Positions 63,931 to 64,000 of a DNA stretch of 64,000 bases are shown piece by piece; positions within the stretch are counted from its first letter, which is position 1, and every line of letters starts with the position of its first letter. The notes under the pieces are model-generated. The model was not told the origin of the DNA. It saw only the letters and a program-made list of their open reading frames with translations, and searched no databases. Made by a program: the position numbers and the translations under genes. Origin of the DNA: Petrolisthes cinctipes (taxonomy: Eukaryota; Arthropoda; Malacostraca; Decapoda; Porcellanidae); contig JAWQEG010000166.1 in NCBI GenBank assembly GCA_033782935.1, forward strand, positions 1,268,001-1,332,000. Reading direction: 5' to 3'.

Positions 63931-64000
63931 AATTTGAGATATCGATTTTTTGGCACCTAAAATGTCGATTTTTAGCATGTTTTTAGCCTATATTTTGAAA
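63931..64000 (+). repeat. Partial A1 monomer cut by the window end
   Basis: Starts aatttgagatatcgattttttggcacc and aaaatgtcg, and is cut inside the central dyad. The array clearly continues beyond the window. Confidence 0.9.

Larger units (their letters stand above)
1..64000. repeat. Continuous satellite-DNA array, A-B-C monomer family
   Basis: All 64 kb consist of head-to-tail monomers of one family. A recognisable junction reading aatttgagatat recurs every 148, 176 or 177 bp. All monomers lie in the same orientation; I saw no inversion, no unique spacer and no transposon. The spacing between successive A monomers is mostly 501 bp (trimer), with about 47 intervals of 314-326 bp (dimer), six of 675-677 bp (tetramer) and two of 853-854 bp (pentamer). 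Open frames of 60-130 codons occur on the minus strand, and shorter ones on the plus strand. They repeat with the satellite period, overlap in several frames and shift with each indel, so I call no coding sequence. Array size and HOR structure fit centromeric or pericentromeric heterochromatin of a eukaryote; that location is inferred. Confidence 0.97.

Noticed and set aside
1..64000. CRISPR array
   Set aside because: Repeats are contiguous 148-177-bp monomers without unique spacers; divergence is spread over the whole monomer.
1..64000. Assignment to a named satellite such as human alpha satellite, Arabidopsis 178-bp repeat, maize CentC or Rhynchospora Tyba
   Set aside because: Length is similar to several of these, but I see no sequence match to those I can recall, and cannot run a search. 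A library search with the three class consensuses would decide.
1..64000. Telomeric repeats, rRNA or tRNA genes, replication origin
   Set aside because: No telomere-like hexamer or heptamer run, no conserved rRNA or tRNA segments, and no unique sequence in which an origin could be recognised.

Overview
The whole 64 kb window is one uninterrupted satellite-DNA array. Every stretch I read is built from diverged copies of one AT-rich repeat family (a hand count on one 176-bp monomer gives 37.5% G+C), all head to tail in one orientation. I found no gene, RNA gene, transposon, CRISPR array or unique spacer. Open frames on both strands are by-products of the repeat: they recur with its period and change frame whenever it slips. 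Megabase-style satellites with higher-order repeats (HORs) point to a eukaryotic chromosome, most likely centromeric or other constitutive heterochromatin. I do not recognise the family and cannot name the species.

Three monomer classes are seen: a short class A (148 bp) and two long classes, B (176 bp) and C (177 bp). The default order is A-B-C, a 501-bp trimer. Two flavours of trimer (A1-B-C and A2-B'-C') tend to alternate, giving a hexamer of about 1,002 bp. About 142 A monomers are present, and I estimate roughly 385 monomers overall. Two deeper facts about the monomer stand out. First, the long monomer is itself two 88-bp half-units (56 of 88 positions identical, ungapped hand count). 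Second, class A equals a long monomer minus 29 bp, the missing piece being bounded by ATAT direct repeats.

Layout: 1-2976, three copies of a 992-bp hexamer HOR; 2977-5258, irregular tetramer, trimer and pentamer; 5259-18988, a 6,818-bp segment tandemly duplicated with no difference found; 18895-23611, mixed trimers and 324-bp dimers; 23612-32137, a 4,263-bp tandem duplication rich in dimers; 32138-35587, a mixed zone; 35588-43612, a 3.9/4.1-kb tandem duplication in which one copy lacks a monomer; 43613-46998, 1,494-bp and 1,142-bp tandem repeats; 46999-59372, one copy of a 12,374-bp repeat containing 1,178-bp heptamers; 59373-64000, the start of a second 12.4-kb copy, cut by the window end.

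The biology visible here is the turnover of the array: unequal exchange in register with the monomer, hybrid monomers at exchange points, short deletions at 3-4 bp direct repeats, and large recent segmental duplications nested inside one another. Sequence features that could matter for chromatin are a conserved 15-bp dyad with a compensatory change between classes, phased A/T tracts, monomer lengths near nucleosomal sizes, and a TATAAA element present only in long monomers.
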